From: Thoreauomyces humboldtii
Lineage: Eukaryota > Chytridiomycota > Chytridiomycetes > Spizellomycetales > Powellomycetaceae
Direction: 5' to 3'
NCBI GenBank assembly: GCA_027596035.1
Contig: JADGJA010000390.1
Location: forward strand, 1-20,223
DNA length: 20,223 bases
How positions within the stretch are numbered: the stretch's first letter is position 1; every line of letters begins with the position of its first letter. The notes under the pieces are model-generated. The model was not told the origin of the DNA, searched no databases, and saw only the letters and a list, made by a program, of their open reading frames with translations. Of this stretch, positions 1 to 9,884 are shown one piece after another. Made by a program: the position numbers and the translations under genes.

Positions 1-39
1 GTGGGGGAGAGGGCGAAAAGTTCCCATGGCCCCACTCAC

Positions 40-611
40 CTATGGATATCAGGAGACACTGTCTTCTCGTGATGGTTTTCCCTTTGACGATGGCAAAGTA
101 GCGTTCCAGACTGACGGCCGAGAGTGTGTATCCGCTCATGTACGTGGACGTGTAGGTTATCGCTCCGAGGACCTGACAGTAGGGGTGGTACCACACAGGG
201 AATCCTCGGTTGATCAATACGATTGGAATATCGACGAGACGCGGGCTGCACATGAGGCTATCCTGAATCGTGAATGAGAGGCTTCGAATGTCAGTTGGAA
301 GAGAGGAAAGAATTGGGGGGGAGGGGCAAGTTGATGGGGTTCCTTACCGCCAGACATAACGCTAGGATCAGGAGGTTCGACGGATGTCTTCGCAGATGCT
401 CGAATCTATAAAACAGATGTGCTACGAAGGCATTGGCAAGGAAGCCGATGCAGGACACAATGAGTACCCAGATCGCTGCTATCTGCAAGAATACATAGTT
501 GTCAGGAAGAATAGTCCTTTCCGCTGTTCAGAGACTTGACGCTACCCTTTCCGACGAGTCTTGATAGTGAGGGAGACCTGACTGTTCGCCGTAGAGGGCC
601 CAATCAGGCAT
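40..611 (-). CDS. Rhodopsin-like (class A) GPCR, N-terminal part, runs off left edge
   Basis: Exons are complement(546..611, 348..482, 40..262), with introns of 63 and 85 nt and a GTGAGT donor at 34-39, so the next exon lies outside the window. The ATG at 611 is the best visible start but the frame is open further upstream, so the start is tentative. The exons give a short N-terminus and TM1 with GFLANAFV (Asn at position 1.50). Next come a basic loop (FEHLRRHPSN) and TM2 with LILALCLADSLM (Asp 2.50), where the codon joins cleanly across the intron. A loop Cys (YHPYCQVLG, Cys 3.25) leads into TM3 ending SLERYFAIV, which occupies the DRY position as ERY, and TM4 begins at RRQCLLISI. These are class A landmarks. 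Ligand and G-protein partner cannot be told, and TM7, where a retinal-binding Lys would sit if it were an opsin, is off the window. Confidence 0.8.
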
Positions 612-1087
612 ATCATCGATGGGGAAAGAGGCTATTTCACAGCTTCGGGATATCCGGAATTAGGTGTCCGGGTCGAGTCATAGTGTCAACATGGTGGAAG
701 AACATGGGAGATGCAGAAAAAGTAATGGCTTTCCTCGACGATCGTCAAGTACTATTAATAGAGAAAAGCCTAACCCTTACATCCTTTTCCCATCTCGGTA
801 GGATATTAAAGAGAAAACCTGCTCAATCCCGGCGCTTTGACTCCCAGCCCCCGTGCGGGGCATCCGTAAAGCTGAGATGGATGACGGTACCAAAGGCTCC
901 GATACCTCCCCTCGGATCTCCCCTCGCCGCCCGACCTCCCTTCTAAACCGTAGGAATGCGAGCAGAGCTCATCACCGACATCCAGTCAGTCCGGACCTCG
1001 TTGCCTTGCGGGACAGGAAAAGTCCAAGAAGCTTGGGTTACCCCCCGCCCACGGACAACCCATCCGAACCGGCCCAAGCGCGCTGTC

Positions 1088-1118
1088 GGAAAGCATATGG
1101 AAAGCATACGGAAAGCAT
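1088..1118. repeat. Short tandem repeat, 11-nt unit
   Basis: Two full copies of GGAAAGCATAY and a third, shortened copy lie head to tail, followed by a degenerate GGAAGGC. No function is evident. Confidence 0.75.
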
Positions 1119-2113
1119 GGAAGGCGTATGTCTGGCCGATACCAAGCCGGATGGACAGGACTAGGTTCACTGACGAACGCATCTCCGGACTGCCAAGGTC
1201 CGCTGGTGTCAGATGAGATTTGGGTTCGCTGCGCGAGGGGGCAACTTTGGGCAGCTCAAGGCCAGCAGGTGGGAGCCACAGTTGCAATATCGACTTTGCT
1301 CCAGTATATCGACCACTGGGGGGCGTGAAACCATCACAACAGAGCGATCAGCATCAGGCTGCTGGACCTGCAGACTAATGGTCCACTGCTACATGCCTCA
1401 AACTGTTTCCTTCCACTTTCTGGCTACAAACGACAGTGCGCAGGGGAGGCAGGAGGGAGAGTGCAACCTGTGATCAGGTCGGCGGGCCTCCTCTCGGACA
1501 GAGACACGGCATGCTCTTGCTCGATGCTTGTGCTCATGCTTATGCTTGCTGGGCAAGGCCGCCCCCGCTCTTTACTGCGTGAAATAATAGCGTGTCGCCC
1601 TTTCTCGACAGCCTTCTAGCGCCCGCCCAGTCCTTTCAGATCCGTGACCGCCTTCCATTGCGCATTGAACGCAAGCAACGGACACGATGATGTCTTCGTT
1701 CCTGCAGCGGGAGAGATAGAGAGAGAGAAAAATAAAACGATAGCATGATTGAAGGGTCTTGCATATCTCCCACTGACTTTCTAGTCCGCATTCCAGGCAT
1801 CACGTCAATCACCACTGGACAGCGGAACAGAAGCGCAAAGACGATCATGCCTCTTATCAAGACCCAATCATGGCTTCAATACTGTTCGCAATGGCGCCTG
1901 GAAGAGGGGGGGGGGGTGTTCAGACGCGCTCCGATAGCCTCGGCATGGCATGTTGCATTTGACCTCGCCGCTTAGTTCGTTCGGTTCCGAATTGCTCATC
2001 CCAGAAAAGTTAACGGGCCCCAAGAAGCGACGGCATCCAGAAGAAGATCACCGAAAAGTTCAATACCATCCACACCCGACCAATCGAATCACGGAAAGAT
2101 GAATAAATAAAAT

Positions 2114-2129
2114 CACATGTAAACATGTG
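2114..2129. repeat. Perfect short inverted repeat in AT-rich DNA
   Basis: The arms CACATGT and ACATGTG are separated by two A residues, which gives a 7-bp palindromic arm pair. It lies about 320 bp beyond the stop codon of the minus-strand 480-aa gene. It could be a binding site for a dimeric factor or chance in AT-rich spacer DNA. Confidence 0.5.
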
Positions 2130-2448
2130 TGGGGAAAAAAAACACACAACAATCAAACAACCGAAAGAAATCTATCCATCGTCATGACGGGGTATCGCAA
2201 AGCGTTCCGCGATGCATTCGCGGTCGCACGGGGGGAGGAGATGGAAGAGACCAAGAGCTCTGGGGATGAGGGGATATAAAAGGGTCATGTTCACGAGGAG
2301 CGGCGTCTTTGCGGTTCACTCGAGGCACCAGGACGATTGGACATGGACCCCCCCGTGGGACACGATGTGAGGTAGGGGGTGGGGGGCGGGGTATCTCCTC
2401 GAGTAGTAAATACCAAAAATCTGGTTTGGGGTGGATGCGTTGCGTGAC

Positions 2449-4017
2449 TTACAGGAAGGGCTGCAAAAGGTTGGGGTTAGGGGCACCGCTGACACGGGAG
2501 GACTGAAGGTTCGTTCTTACGTTTCGATCAGGTCCCTTGAAAGCGTTCAACGCAGCGAACCCTTGTCCCCTGTTCAGCGCCGACAGCAACTGGATGCTGT
2601 CCGGAGACGCAGGAACGCCTCGAGTGATGAGAGGCAGGGATGCCGGAGGTCGCATCAACCTGCTCCTCCTTCCCTCGAGGTTGAGCTCGTTCTCGGTTCG
2701 GGAACGTGCGAAGCGGATGGGACGGGAGCGAGTCGGAGATGGTGTTCGCATATGGGTTGACGAGTTCGAAATCGTTCCGACGTGCATATCGATGTTCGTG
2801 TCGTTCGGACTGAAAGTCCCGGGGGCAGCCGGGACAGGCGAAGAAGTGTGGGTTTCGCTTTGTAGAGAGTCGGATGGTGGCGAGGAGGAAGAAACCCGGA
2901 TGATTGGAAGGGTTTGAGCACGTGTGTAACGGGGTCGCCGACGGACCAGCGTCGGTGATGCGCGGTGGACGTCTTCTTCCTCTTCTGAGTGAACTATGGT
3001 GACTGGCTCTGCTGCTGGAGCCATGGAAGAGAAGGCGGGAGAGAATGGATCGCAGTCCATGTAGGTGATCGGTTGTGCAGGCGATGTTCCTGCAGCCCAG
3101 GCTTTGCTTGTGCAAGCAGGAGCATCGCGGAACTGCCACGACTGGAACGTGCTTGTGGTCCTGAGGATCCTGGTAGCGTCGGCAACATGTTTGACTTGCT
3201 TGACATTCGTTGTGGTGACCTGGATCGCGCTTCCGTCTGCTCCAGTAGCGTCTTTCAAAAGACCGGTATCTTCTGGAAGCAGCAGTGCGCGACCGGATAT
3301 CCGTGTGATCTTGTTGTTGCTCGACGTAACAGCTGGTGTGCTGCAGAGATCCCCGCTCTTTCTTTTGGTCCGTGTTATGGTAACCTTGGTTTCCCGCGCA
3401 AAGTCCGTGATCTTGGTTTTCGAGCGGGCTTTCACGTTCTCGACATCCTCGTGCGTTCGAGCAAGACCCGGGAAGGGACACGGTTCGCTGACTGGTAGCT
3501 TATTGAAGTACTGGAATGAGAAGGAAAAAGTGGTTTAGCAGGTGCCGGTCCTTGCAAGCGCGCCGAGCATGGGTACCTGAGTGATCTTGACGCTCTGTGG
3601 TTCCGAGTCCGGCTTTGTCGTTGTGTGCCTGCGCACCAGTCGAACAGGAAGCGGGACTCGACTGGGAGCAACTACGACCGAGGCAGGACCGACCGCGGTG
3701 ACGCCGGATTCGAATTCTGCATCGGAAACCGTTTCGTCCATCTGAGCTGATGACGCCTTGTGTTCCTTCAGCGACGACTGGGACAGCTGAAAGGCCATGT
3801 TTTCGAACACCCCGTCTTCGTCGTCGGTTGCGAAGCGTTCGGGGGAACCACTTGACGGCGACGCGGTGCTGCTTGCTGTACTTTCCATGGACATCTCGCG
3901 GGCGAGGAAAGCGGGAGGACACCTTGGTGGTTCTGCGTATGCGGGGAGCAGGTTCAGGGCGGGCCTTGTGAAGAAGCCTGCAAAGGTCGCGCGCGTTTCC
4001 TCATCCATGGACATCAT
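2449..4017 (-). CDS. Hypothetical Ser-rich, low-complexity protein, 480 aa
   Basis: Model complement(3577..4017, 2521..3510, 2449..2460). Both introns (66 and 60 nt) have GT-AG ends and phase 0, and the joins give continuous frames (SVKITQ|YFNKLPV and GPDRN|PFL-stop). The last exon encodes only three residues and the stop. The ATG at 4017 opens MMSMDEETRA. No known domain is recognised. The N-terminal third has Ser/Thr runs and an acidic DDEDG. The middle is basic (residues about 175-205, ARSKTKI and RTKRKSGD) and might bind nucleic acid or serve nuclear import. The C-terminal half is rich in Ser, Pro and Arg, with an EEEED patch and SSSSPPSDS. There are no membrane segments. The composition suggests an intrinsically disordered regulatory or scaffold protein, but this is only inference. 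Confidence 0.72.
2461..2520 (-). other. 60-nt terminal intron of the 480-aa gene
   Basis: The donor is GTAAGA at the 2520 end, and a CTAAC branch-point-like string and TTTTGCAG acceptor lie at the other end. It separates the main exon from a 12-nt last exon (Pro-Phe-Leu-stop). Without splicing the frame reads on for more than a dozen residues and then hits the same stop, because the intron is a multiple of three. Confidence 0.65.
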
Positions 4018-4705
4018 CCTGGCAGGTAGCTTTGCAACGTGAGGTGTGTCCTAGTCCGAGGTGGGGTCGGTAGGGGAGTGCAGTGTGCTCGGCGAGACGG
4101 GTGCGGAGTGGAGATGGCGAGTGAAAGAGATGGGGGCATTCCAAGATGAACGTCCGAAAGTCTACACGAAGGACATGGCCGTGGCTTTTTTCAACACGTC
4201 GGACGGACGGGGGGAAAGGAAGGTAGAAGCAAAAGAAGAACGGGGTGTGCGCATCATGCCGCCAGTGATATGCATATCATGTCCGGGGCCATGTCCGATG
4301 ACCCTATACGATACTGTACATGTATGCGTTACTTTTTTCCTGGCCCCGCACGGGCGAAGAACGACGACGACGGGGGAAAGAAAGAGCGGAGCTGAAGTTG
4401 TCCGAAAGGTGTCCGACAGCGATGTGTGCTGACGTAACCTCCAGGCTATGGACCCACGGTAGCGTGCGCAAGACGAATGCACGTCACCCCCAAGACTCGG
4501 GAAGGAGGGCACTTTTACCACGGGTTCTCAACACGCACAAGGCTGAAGCCCACAGAGCAGTGGCCACCGACGCTCCTACTGTACAGGCAAAGTTACTGCG
4601 AGCAACGAGGAACGCCGGATCGGACCCAGGCGAGAGCCAAGATGCAGGGTTCCGATATTCCTGCCCATCGTCCAGGTGCTATGCTTCTGAGGACACAGCA
4701 GAAAC
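4018..4705. other. Intergenic spacer, promoter side of the 480-aa gene
   Basis: This spacer lies upstream of the 480-aa gene start and downstream of the GNAT acetyltransferase stop. The open frames on both strands lack coding character. No RNA gene or clear promoter element could be identified. Confidence 0.5.
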
Positions 4706-5478
4706 TTATGCCTCCCGTCCCTCTGCGAATGCGATCAAGCTCTCCTCCTGCAGCCTGAACTGGGTCCACTCGTCCATCGGCGTGGCCTTGACCTTCTTGA
4801 CATAAAAGTCCACTGCAGGAGTGTTCCTGTCACCGCGAAAAGGGGTGATCATCAGAGAATGATTTAGGAGTGAGCGGTGGTACCACGGAGACCAGAACGT
4901 ACCAATCCAGTGCCTGCCATTCCATCCGTCCACATCCCTTTTCTACAGCAAGTTGGGCAAGGTACCGCAGCAGGGCGGTCCCTACGCCGGCTCCTCGGGC
5001 CGTCTCTCGGACCATCAGATCTTCTAGGTAAAGTCCAGGTCGCCCGCGCCTGCCAAGGGGAACGTTAGCCATGACCTTTTCGTGCGAGTGCTTCCCCAGT
5101 TGAGTTCACCAGGTGGAATAGTTGAAAAAGTACAGTGCCATGCCGACCTGTGGAAAGACATCGTCAGTTTGAAGTTTGTCTTTCCGAAAAATCAATGTAG
5201 CCGCGCTCCGCATACCTCTTTCCCGTCCAGGGATGCGAAGACGACATGAGCGAAAGGATGAGGTCCGAAGAGTGTCTTCTCAAAGCTCGTCTTGTCGGCC
5301 TCCACCTTGTCGAGTGCCTTCTCGAACTCTGCCAGGTCGCGGACGAACTCCACGATGAGAGGGCAATCCTCGATGGTTGCTAGACGAATGAAGAGGGTAA
5401 TGAGCAGACGCTTCGCTTGACACAGAACGGAGAGACACGAGGAAACCCACCTTCCCTTATGCTGACGTTGCTTGACAT
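4706..5478 (-). CDS. GNAT-family N-acetyltransferase, SSAT (spermidine/thialysine)-like, 165 aa
   Basis: Model complement(5451..5478, 5216..5379, 5110..5147, 4903..5049, 4706..4826), with four introns of 71, 68, 60 and 76 nt. The joined exons give 166 codons with the stop, close to the roughly 170 aa usual for SSAT proteins. The N-terminus SIREATIEDCPLI is the typical GNAT opening strand and helix. Residues about 70-77 (ALYFFNYSTW), then GLYLEDLMV, are the SSAT signature strand. RGAGVG at about 95-100 is the acetyl-CoA pyrophosphate loop. DWNTPAVDFY and MDEWTQFRL form the family's C-terminal end. Relatives transfer acetyl from acetyl-CoA to polyamines or to thialysine in the cytosol, and the exact substrate cannot be decided here. 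The ATG at 5478 was chosen because it gives the canonical N-terminus. An alternative upstream ATG (about 5575) would need another exon. Confidence 0.88.
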
Positions 5479-5657
5479 GTTGACACAGATTGACGATACA
5501 AGTACTTACAGTGTCAAAAGTTGCGGTAGAGTCGCGTGTCTCTTGTCCAAGACAATCGGACGGCATTTGACTCATCGACGGCCTCTGTTCCGCCTTTCCA
5601 CCCTCATCCTCATCGCTCCCTCACCTTGCACCTCGCTTCCTTCTCCCGGCTCCAACG
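5479..5657. promoter_or_regulatory. Short divergent promoter region
   Basis: These 179 bp separate the start of the minus-strand acetyltransferase from the start of the plus-strand 339-aa gene, so both promoters must lie here or overlap the genes. The part next to the plus gene (about 5580-5657) is pyrimidine-rich, as fungal 5' leaders often are. No TATA box is seen. Confidence 0.5.
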
Positions 5658-6750
5658 ATGAGCTTCTCTCCAGGGACCAGCCTTCAGGCCATCGATGACA
5701 CCTTCACATCCGCCTACGCTCGGTTCCGCACCCGTCAGATCAGCTGGGATCGCATGTCCGTCCTCATCGTCCGAGGGAACGTGCTCACCCTTCTGTACCG
5801 CAAAGGACCCGACGAGGAGCCCTCAACAACGACGCCTCCACCGCCACCGCAGTCCGACAACGTCATCCACCCAACCCAGGATCTGGGTCGAAAAACCTAC
5901 ACCTTCGAGACCCCTCTCTTCCACCAACTCAAAGCCTACTGCCACATTCCGCTCGCCATCCTCGCCATCGTCACGGGACGAGTCGTCGGCGAGGACGCTT
6001 CCGTCGTGCAAAAGGAACTCAGGATCTTCGCGAGGCAGATCATGGATGTGAGGGATGCGATGGAAGGCACCGAGGGTGCCTTTTTGACGGAGGAGCAAAG
6101 GATCAGGAACGCCAAGCTCGTGGACGAGAGCATGCGGTTCGTCAATCGTTTGAGACATGGGGATCTCGTCGAGGAGGAGGTGGACAGCTGGCTGGGAGAC
6201 TTTCTGAAGGGGATGAAGAAGGTGTTCGAGAAGAACGTCATGGATGCTACGAGGAACGTGTTGGAGTGTCTGGACGCAAAGGTCAAGGAGATCTTGTGCG
6301 AGGGTTCTTATCGGACGAAAGGCAAGGAGCTACACATCGCCATAGAAGGGTATGCTGCCCATCACTCCGTCCTTTGTGCTTATTATCTGTATACCACCTG
6401 AACTTTCTCTCCCATCACATAGTGAACACATGCCAGCCGACGGCAACAGCATAGAACAATACTTTCTCGCCGCCACCAACACCACAAAGGAAGGCGACGG
6501 TGTGTATCTCACCTCGTCCAAGATGGACGATGACGAGGTCGTGACGTTCATCGCGCAACATCTCGTGGACGGTACGATAGGTTCCCGAGTGTACGGAAAC
6601 CCGGACCGCATGCACAAGGACGTTTTGGCACCTGCCGCTGAGCAGATCATCGACGAATGGAAGATGCAGAAGCGTCTGCCCATAAAAGAACTGGCTCGTA
6701 GTGTAGAAGGCAAGAGGATCGCTAGTTCCTGTCCGTTCATCAAAAGATAG
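5658..6750 (+). CDS. Hypothetical helical protein, 339 aa
   Basis: Model join(5658..6349, 6423..6750). The 73-nt intron has a GTATGC donor and CACATAG acceptor, and the phase-2 join gives AIEGEHMPADG in frame. I do not recognise the family. The protein starts with a short amphipathic region, then a proline run (about residues 60-66, TTTPPPPP). Next is a moderately hydrophobic helix (about 95-110, IPLAILAIVTGRVVG), followed by long charged helices to about 225 rich in Glu, Arg and Lys. The second exon continues as a soluble region ending CPFIKR. No signal peptide or convincing membrane anchor is seen. It shares a short upstream region with the acetyltransferase gene and ends 123 bp before the FHA/G-patch gene. 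Confidence 0.78.
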
Positions 6751-6873
6751 ATGGTTCGCCGAACTAGGGTTCACCTGTTAGGGTTGTTGCTCGCGTGGTC
6801 GTCTAACCGTCAAAACGAACGCCTGCGACGGACCGGCACAAGCAAACCACTGAACCAGGCGCACAAACAAGCA

Positions 6874-9001
6874 ATGACGGACGAGGACCCAGAGGCAGCA
6901 GCCACCAGACTACTCGCAGAAATCACAGGAACGGTGATACCCGCCAAGGCAACCGTAACCGTAACCAGTACGGCCTCCGCGACACCCGCAAACGACTGGA
7001 CTCTTCATCGCTCGGGACAATACTATATCAGCAAGTCCTCTCCGTGGTGCTACTCGGAAGCGTCAGGCTATTTCTACTTCGACGCTCGAGGGCGCATCGT
7101 CAAGCAGGGCGAAGCTGAACTGCCACAGGAAAGTGCGGCAGCAGGAACGAAAGATCAGACGGACGGCGACTTGGACGCATTCTACGCCGAGCTCGGCGAC
7201 ATTGCAGCGGACCCTCGTGACGAGAAAGCGAAGGCAGCAGCTTTGGAGGACGGAGAAGTGGACGAGACGCCAGGCGAACACAACCACAACCATGGATCGA
7301 CCTACGATGCTCCGCATCCGAAGTGGGATCACTCGGGATACGACGAACTGGAACGCGCCGCTGTGATCCCGGCTTGGGAGGCCGATGCCGGTGGTGGAGA
7401 AGGAACGAAGTCGGCCCCGGACAGTGACGCCGTCATGAAACTCGTCGTCACGGAATCCCACCTCATGCCCGTCGGTTCGATCGTTCTCGTCGATGCGTCT
7501 GGTGTCTCGGTCGGAAGAGACACGGCTCCGCATCGACGTCTCGTGTTGAAAGACATCAACGTCAGCAGATTCCACTGCTCGCTCTTCGTGGACCGCGTAC
7601 GACTGGCTCCTGAACCGACCGCCGCGCCCGTCGAACCTGTTTCCGCGCCAGGAAAGGTATGGACACGACGGAGAAAAACACTTCACGGGAGAAAAGCAGC
7701 CACTTTCTTGGGTCATAGCGGCAGATTTCAAAATCATCCTCGCAGTCAACTGACTCTCTTGAGTGTTCCGTTGCGTTTGTGAAAAACCCACTTTCCCCCT
7801 CGGCTTGTTCACCTGTTGTGCAGATCGACTTTGATGCTGTACTGGAACGCGCGAAAGCCTCAGCTGCACGTTTCTTGTCCGATCGAGTGCCGGCTCTACA
7901 TGGTTCCGACGGCGTCGATGTTGCACCACGTGGGACCAAGCGGAGCGTCTCGGACCGGGACAACGATTCCAGAGCCCGGTCGAAGACCGAGTCGTTGGGT
8001 CCGTTGGTCGACTGCTTCTTTGTCACGGACGTCGCGTCGACTCATGGGACGTTTGTCAACGGCAAGAGGCTGAGCGAACCAAAGGTTGGAGCGTTCAGGG
8101 TCTCAACGACACCCATGATCGAGTGCACGGAATGCTGACCCCGTGTTCGATACACTCATCGCAGAAGAGCAGCCAGCCACATCGACTTGAGCATGGCGAT
8201 ACGCTCACAATAGGCGGCACTACCATGACGGCCCACATCCACGCCAAATGGGGTTGCGACGCATGTAGAGTCACCGGCACCAACCTCGTCAGCACGGAGC
8301 CCATTAAAGAGACGCCGAAAGACGAGCCCAACAACACCAAGAAGAAGGGACCCAAGGCCTCACTCGAGGCCGTCCGTCGACAGGAGCTCAATCGTTTACG
8401 ACGTGAAGCTCTAGGCGAAGAGGAAGAAGGGAAACCTAACAAAGCCGGACCTCGCGACGGTGTTCACAACGTCGAGGAGGACGAAGGAGCAGATATGCAA
8501 GATCGACCCAACAAGAAGAAGAAGAAACAGCAACCGAAACTCCCCTCGCAGTACGTGGATCGAGCGGCGATGCGTCGACAGATGCACGGCGTCGACTCGA
8601 GCGATCCTCCGCCGTCCTCTAGGAACAACTACGGAAAGTATCCACCCAGAGGCGGCGGTAGAGGCGCAGGAGGAGTGAACCATCAGCAATGGGGAGGAGC
8701 GCCGGTCGAACAGGCCCCCTTCAATCGCACGGCGGCCGTCCCGCTTCAGCACGCCGAGCCCGCCAACGTCGGAACACGGATGCTTCAGAAGATGGGATGG
8801 ACGGCGGGTCAGGGTCTGGGAGCACAGGGCAACGGTCGGGTCGAACCCGTCAACGTCAAGATGCGACAGGGGAAGACGGGATTGGGGATGGGCGGGGTCG
8901 GAGAAGGCGTGGACGTGGGCGGAAAGAGAGAAACGCTCAAGGAAGCCACCGTGAGGAGAGCTCGGGAGAGGTTCAGGGAAATGTGTGACGGAGATGCATG
9001 A
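6874..9001 (+). CDS. FHA and G-patch domain protein, AGGF1-like, 626 aa
   Basis: Model join(6874..7656, 7824..8084, 8165..9001), both introns phase 0 (167 and 80 nt). A Tyr/Phe-rich OCRE-like stretch lies near residues 45-70 (SPWCYSEASGYFYFDA). The FHA domain starts with VGRD near 213-216 and continues with SRFH at 231-234. It resumes after a charged insert of about 90 residues with STHGTFVNGKRL at about 333-344 and HGDTLTIGG. A Lys-rich tract (KKKKKQQPK) precedes a G-patch at about 551-597 (MLQKMGWTAGQGLG). This order (aromatic motif, FHA, G-patch) is that of AGGF1, a nuclear protein in animals. G-patch proteins often activate DEAH helicases, and FHA domains bind phosphothreonine. The ATG at 6874 (MTDEDPEAA) is preferred to the in-frame ATG at 6751, whose leader looks non-coding. 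The role here is inferred to be nuclear RNA processing. Confidence 0.87.
7657..7823 (+). other. Long (167-nt) intron inside the FHA domain coding region
   Basis: The donor is AAG|GTATGG and the acceptor GTTGTGCAG|ATC, phase 0. It is roughly twice the length of most introns in this window. It falls within the part of the FHA coding region that carries a large charged insert. Retention would hit a TGA at 7780-7782, truncating the protein before the conserved THGTFVNGK strand. Confidence 0.7.
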
Positions 9002-9068
9002 GGAGGTGTCTGAGGGAGTCCTGTTCATCTACATAACTTCTGTTTGTTTCGCCTGGGGCCACCGATCC

Positions 9069-9884
9069 TCATGACCAGATGTCCTCTCCCTGCTGGAAGA
9101 GCTTCCTCAGCACTGTTGCTTCCTGCGCCATGTCCTCCTGGGTCCTAGGTTGTCGCTCATCGTTGTCAACAGCAGGTTTGGCCTTTGCGGCTTCATCGGT
9201 TTCCCCAGGTGTCGTCGAAGCCATCGCTTCGTTCATCTGCTTCTCCTTCCTGTTGATCTCATCATAGATGTCATCGTTGTCCGCCCAGTCACCCTTCCGT
9301 CGTGGGATGACGTGGACGTGAACGTGCGGGACCGTCTGACCTGCCTGAGGACCGTCCTGCAAGCACCGATTCATTCCCTTTCTTCGTTCAGCGAACGACG
9401 CAGGACCCCAACGTCGCTGTCCTTCCCAACTTTTACGCACCTGCAGGGTGATGGTGAGGGACTCCGCAGCGTAGTGAGGTTCGACGACCTTTGCAATGGC
9501 GTGTGCGCTCGCGTACAGGTCCGTGACTTCCTCTGACGTCAGATCGGCGAACCGAGGCACGACACGACGGGCGAGGACGAGGACATCTGGTGTGAAAACA
9601 CTGGGAACTCAGTTTGACGTTTTCGCACTGCTTCACGATGGCAGGTTCAGTTCCAGTTTTTGCTTACGTCCTCTGTACGGTGGAAGGGGATGACGTGACG
9701 AGTGAGAAAGAGGAGAGTAGGATCGTCGTGAAGTCGCTGGGAGATGGAGAGTGGGGGAGGGAATGAACGAAGGCCTCACTCACGGAACGACTGGCTTGTA
9801 GTTGACGAGTCCTAGGGAGAGCTTTGAGACGTAAAAGATTTCCGAGGCGGCGATCTTCCAGGGACCAAACTGGAACGTTTTCAT
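9069..9884 (-). CDS. FHIT: Fhit-type HIT hydrolase, bis(5'-adenosyl)-triphosphatase, 179 aa
   Basis: Model complement(9784..9884, 9668..9672, 9441..9586, 9069..9356), giving 180 codons with the stop. The first exon gives a Fhit-like start (FGPWKIAASEIFYVSKLSLGLVNYKPVVP). The universal HIT segment KPVVPGHVLV is obtained only if a 5-nt exon (AGGAC) is included between the flanking exons. Later motifs are DGPQAGQTVPHVHVHVIPRR with the catalytic His triad at residues 95, 97 and 99, almost the numbering of human FHIT, then DDIYDEI and a Glu/Lys-rich tail. Family members cleave Ap3A/Ap4A to AMP plus ADP or ATP through a His-AMP intermediate. The gene is convergent with the FHA/G-patch gene, with 67 bp between the stops. 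The C-terminus (about 50 residues after DDIYDEI) is somewhat long and hydrophilic. Confidence 0.9.
9668..9672 (-). other. 5-nt micro-exon of the Fhit-type gene
   Basis: On the minus strand the string CCGTACAG|AGGAC|GTAAGC places a clean acceptor and donor five bases apart. The preceding exon ends GTT CC (phase 2) and the following exon starts AT GTC. Adding AGGAC makes CCA GGA CAT GTC, Pro-Gly-His-Val, which is invariant in HIT proteins. Skipping the micro-exon would shift the frame. The flanking introns are 9673..9783 (111 nt) and 9587..9667 (81 nt). Confidence 0.85.

Larger units (their letters stand above)
612..2448. other. Long stretch without a recognised gene
   Basis: No open frame here has coding character, splice logic or family resemblance. 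The stretch holds a short 11-nt tandem repeat (1088-1118), a purine-rich GA tract (about 1710-1734), an 11-nt G run (about 1906-1916) and an AT-rich patch with an inverted repeat (2114-2129). A TATA-like string faces the plus strand at 2275-2282. Its left part presumably contains the GPCR promoter and possibly further 5' exons. Its right part contains the 3' UTR of the 480-aa gene. Confidence 0.5.

Noticed and set aside
536..946. 136-aa plus-strand frame near the GPCR 5' exon
   Set aside because: It overlaps the proposed GPCR first exon, and has no domain and no coding character.
2275..2282. TATA-like string facing the plus strand
   Set aside because: No plus-strand gene begins downstream, and it sits behind the stop codon of the minus-strand 480-aa gene, so chance is likely.
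2528..3481. 317-aa minus-strand frame overlapping the 480-aa gene
   Set aside because: The neighbouring frame joins upstream and downstream exons through clean GT-AG introns, while this one has no splice partner and looks like its shadow.
7063..7929. 288-aa minus-strand frame opposite the FHA/G-patch gene
   Set aside because: It lies antisense to a well-supported domain-bearing gene and is Arg/Ser-rich in the way of a GC-biased shadow frame.
8411..9028. 205-aa minus-strand frame opposite the G-patch exon
   Set aside because: Antisense shadow of the G-patch coding exon, with no recognisable motif.
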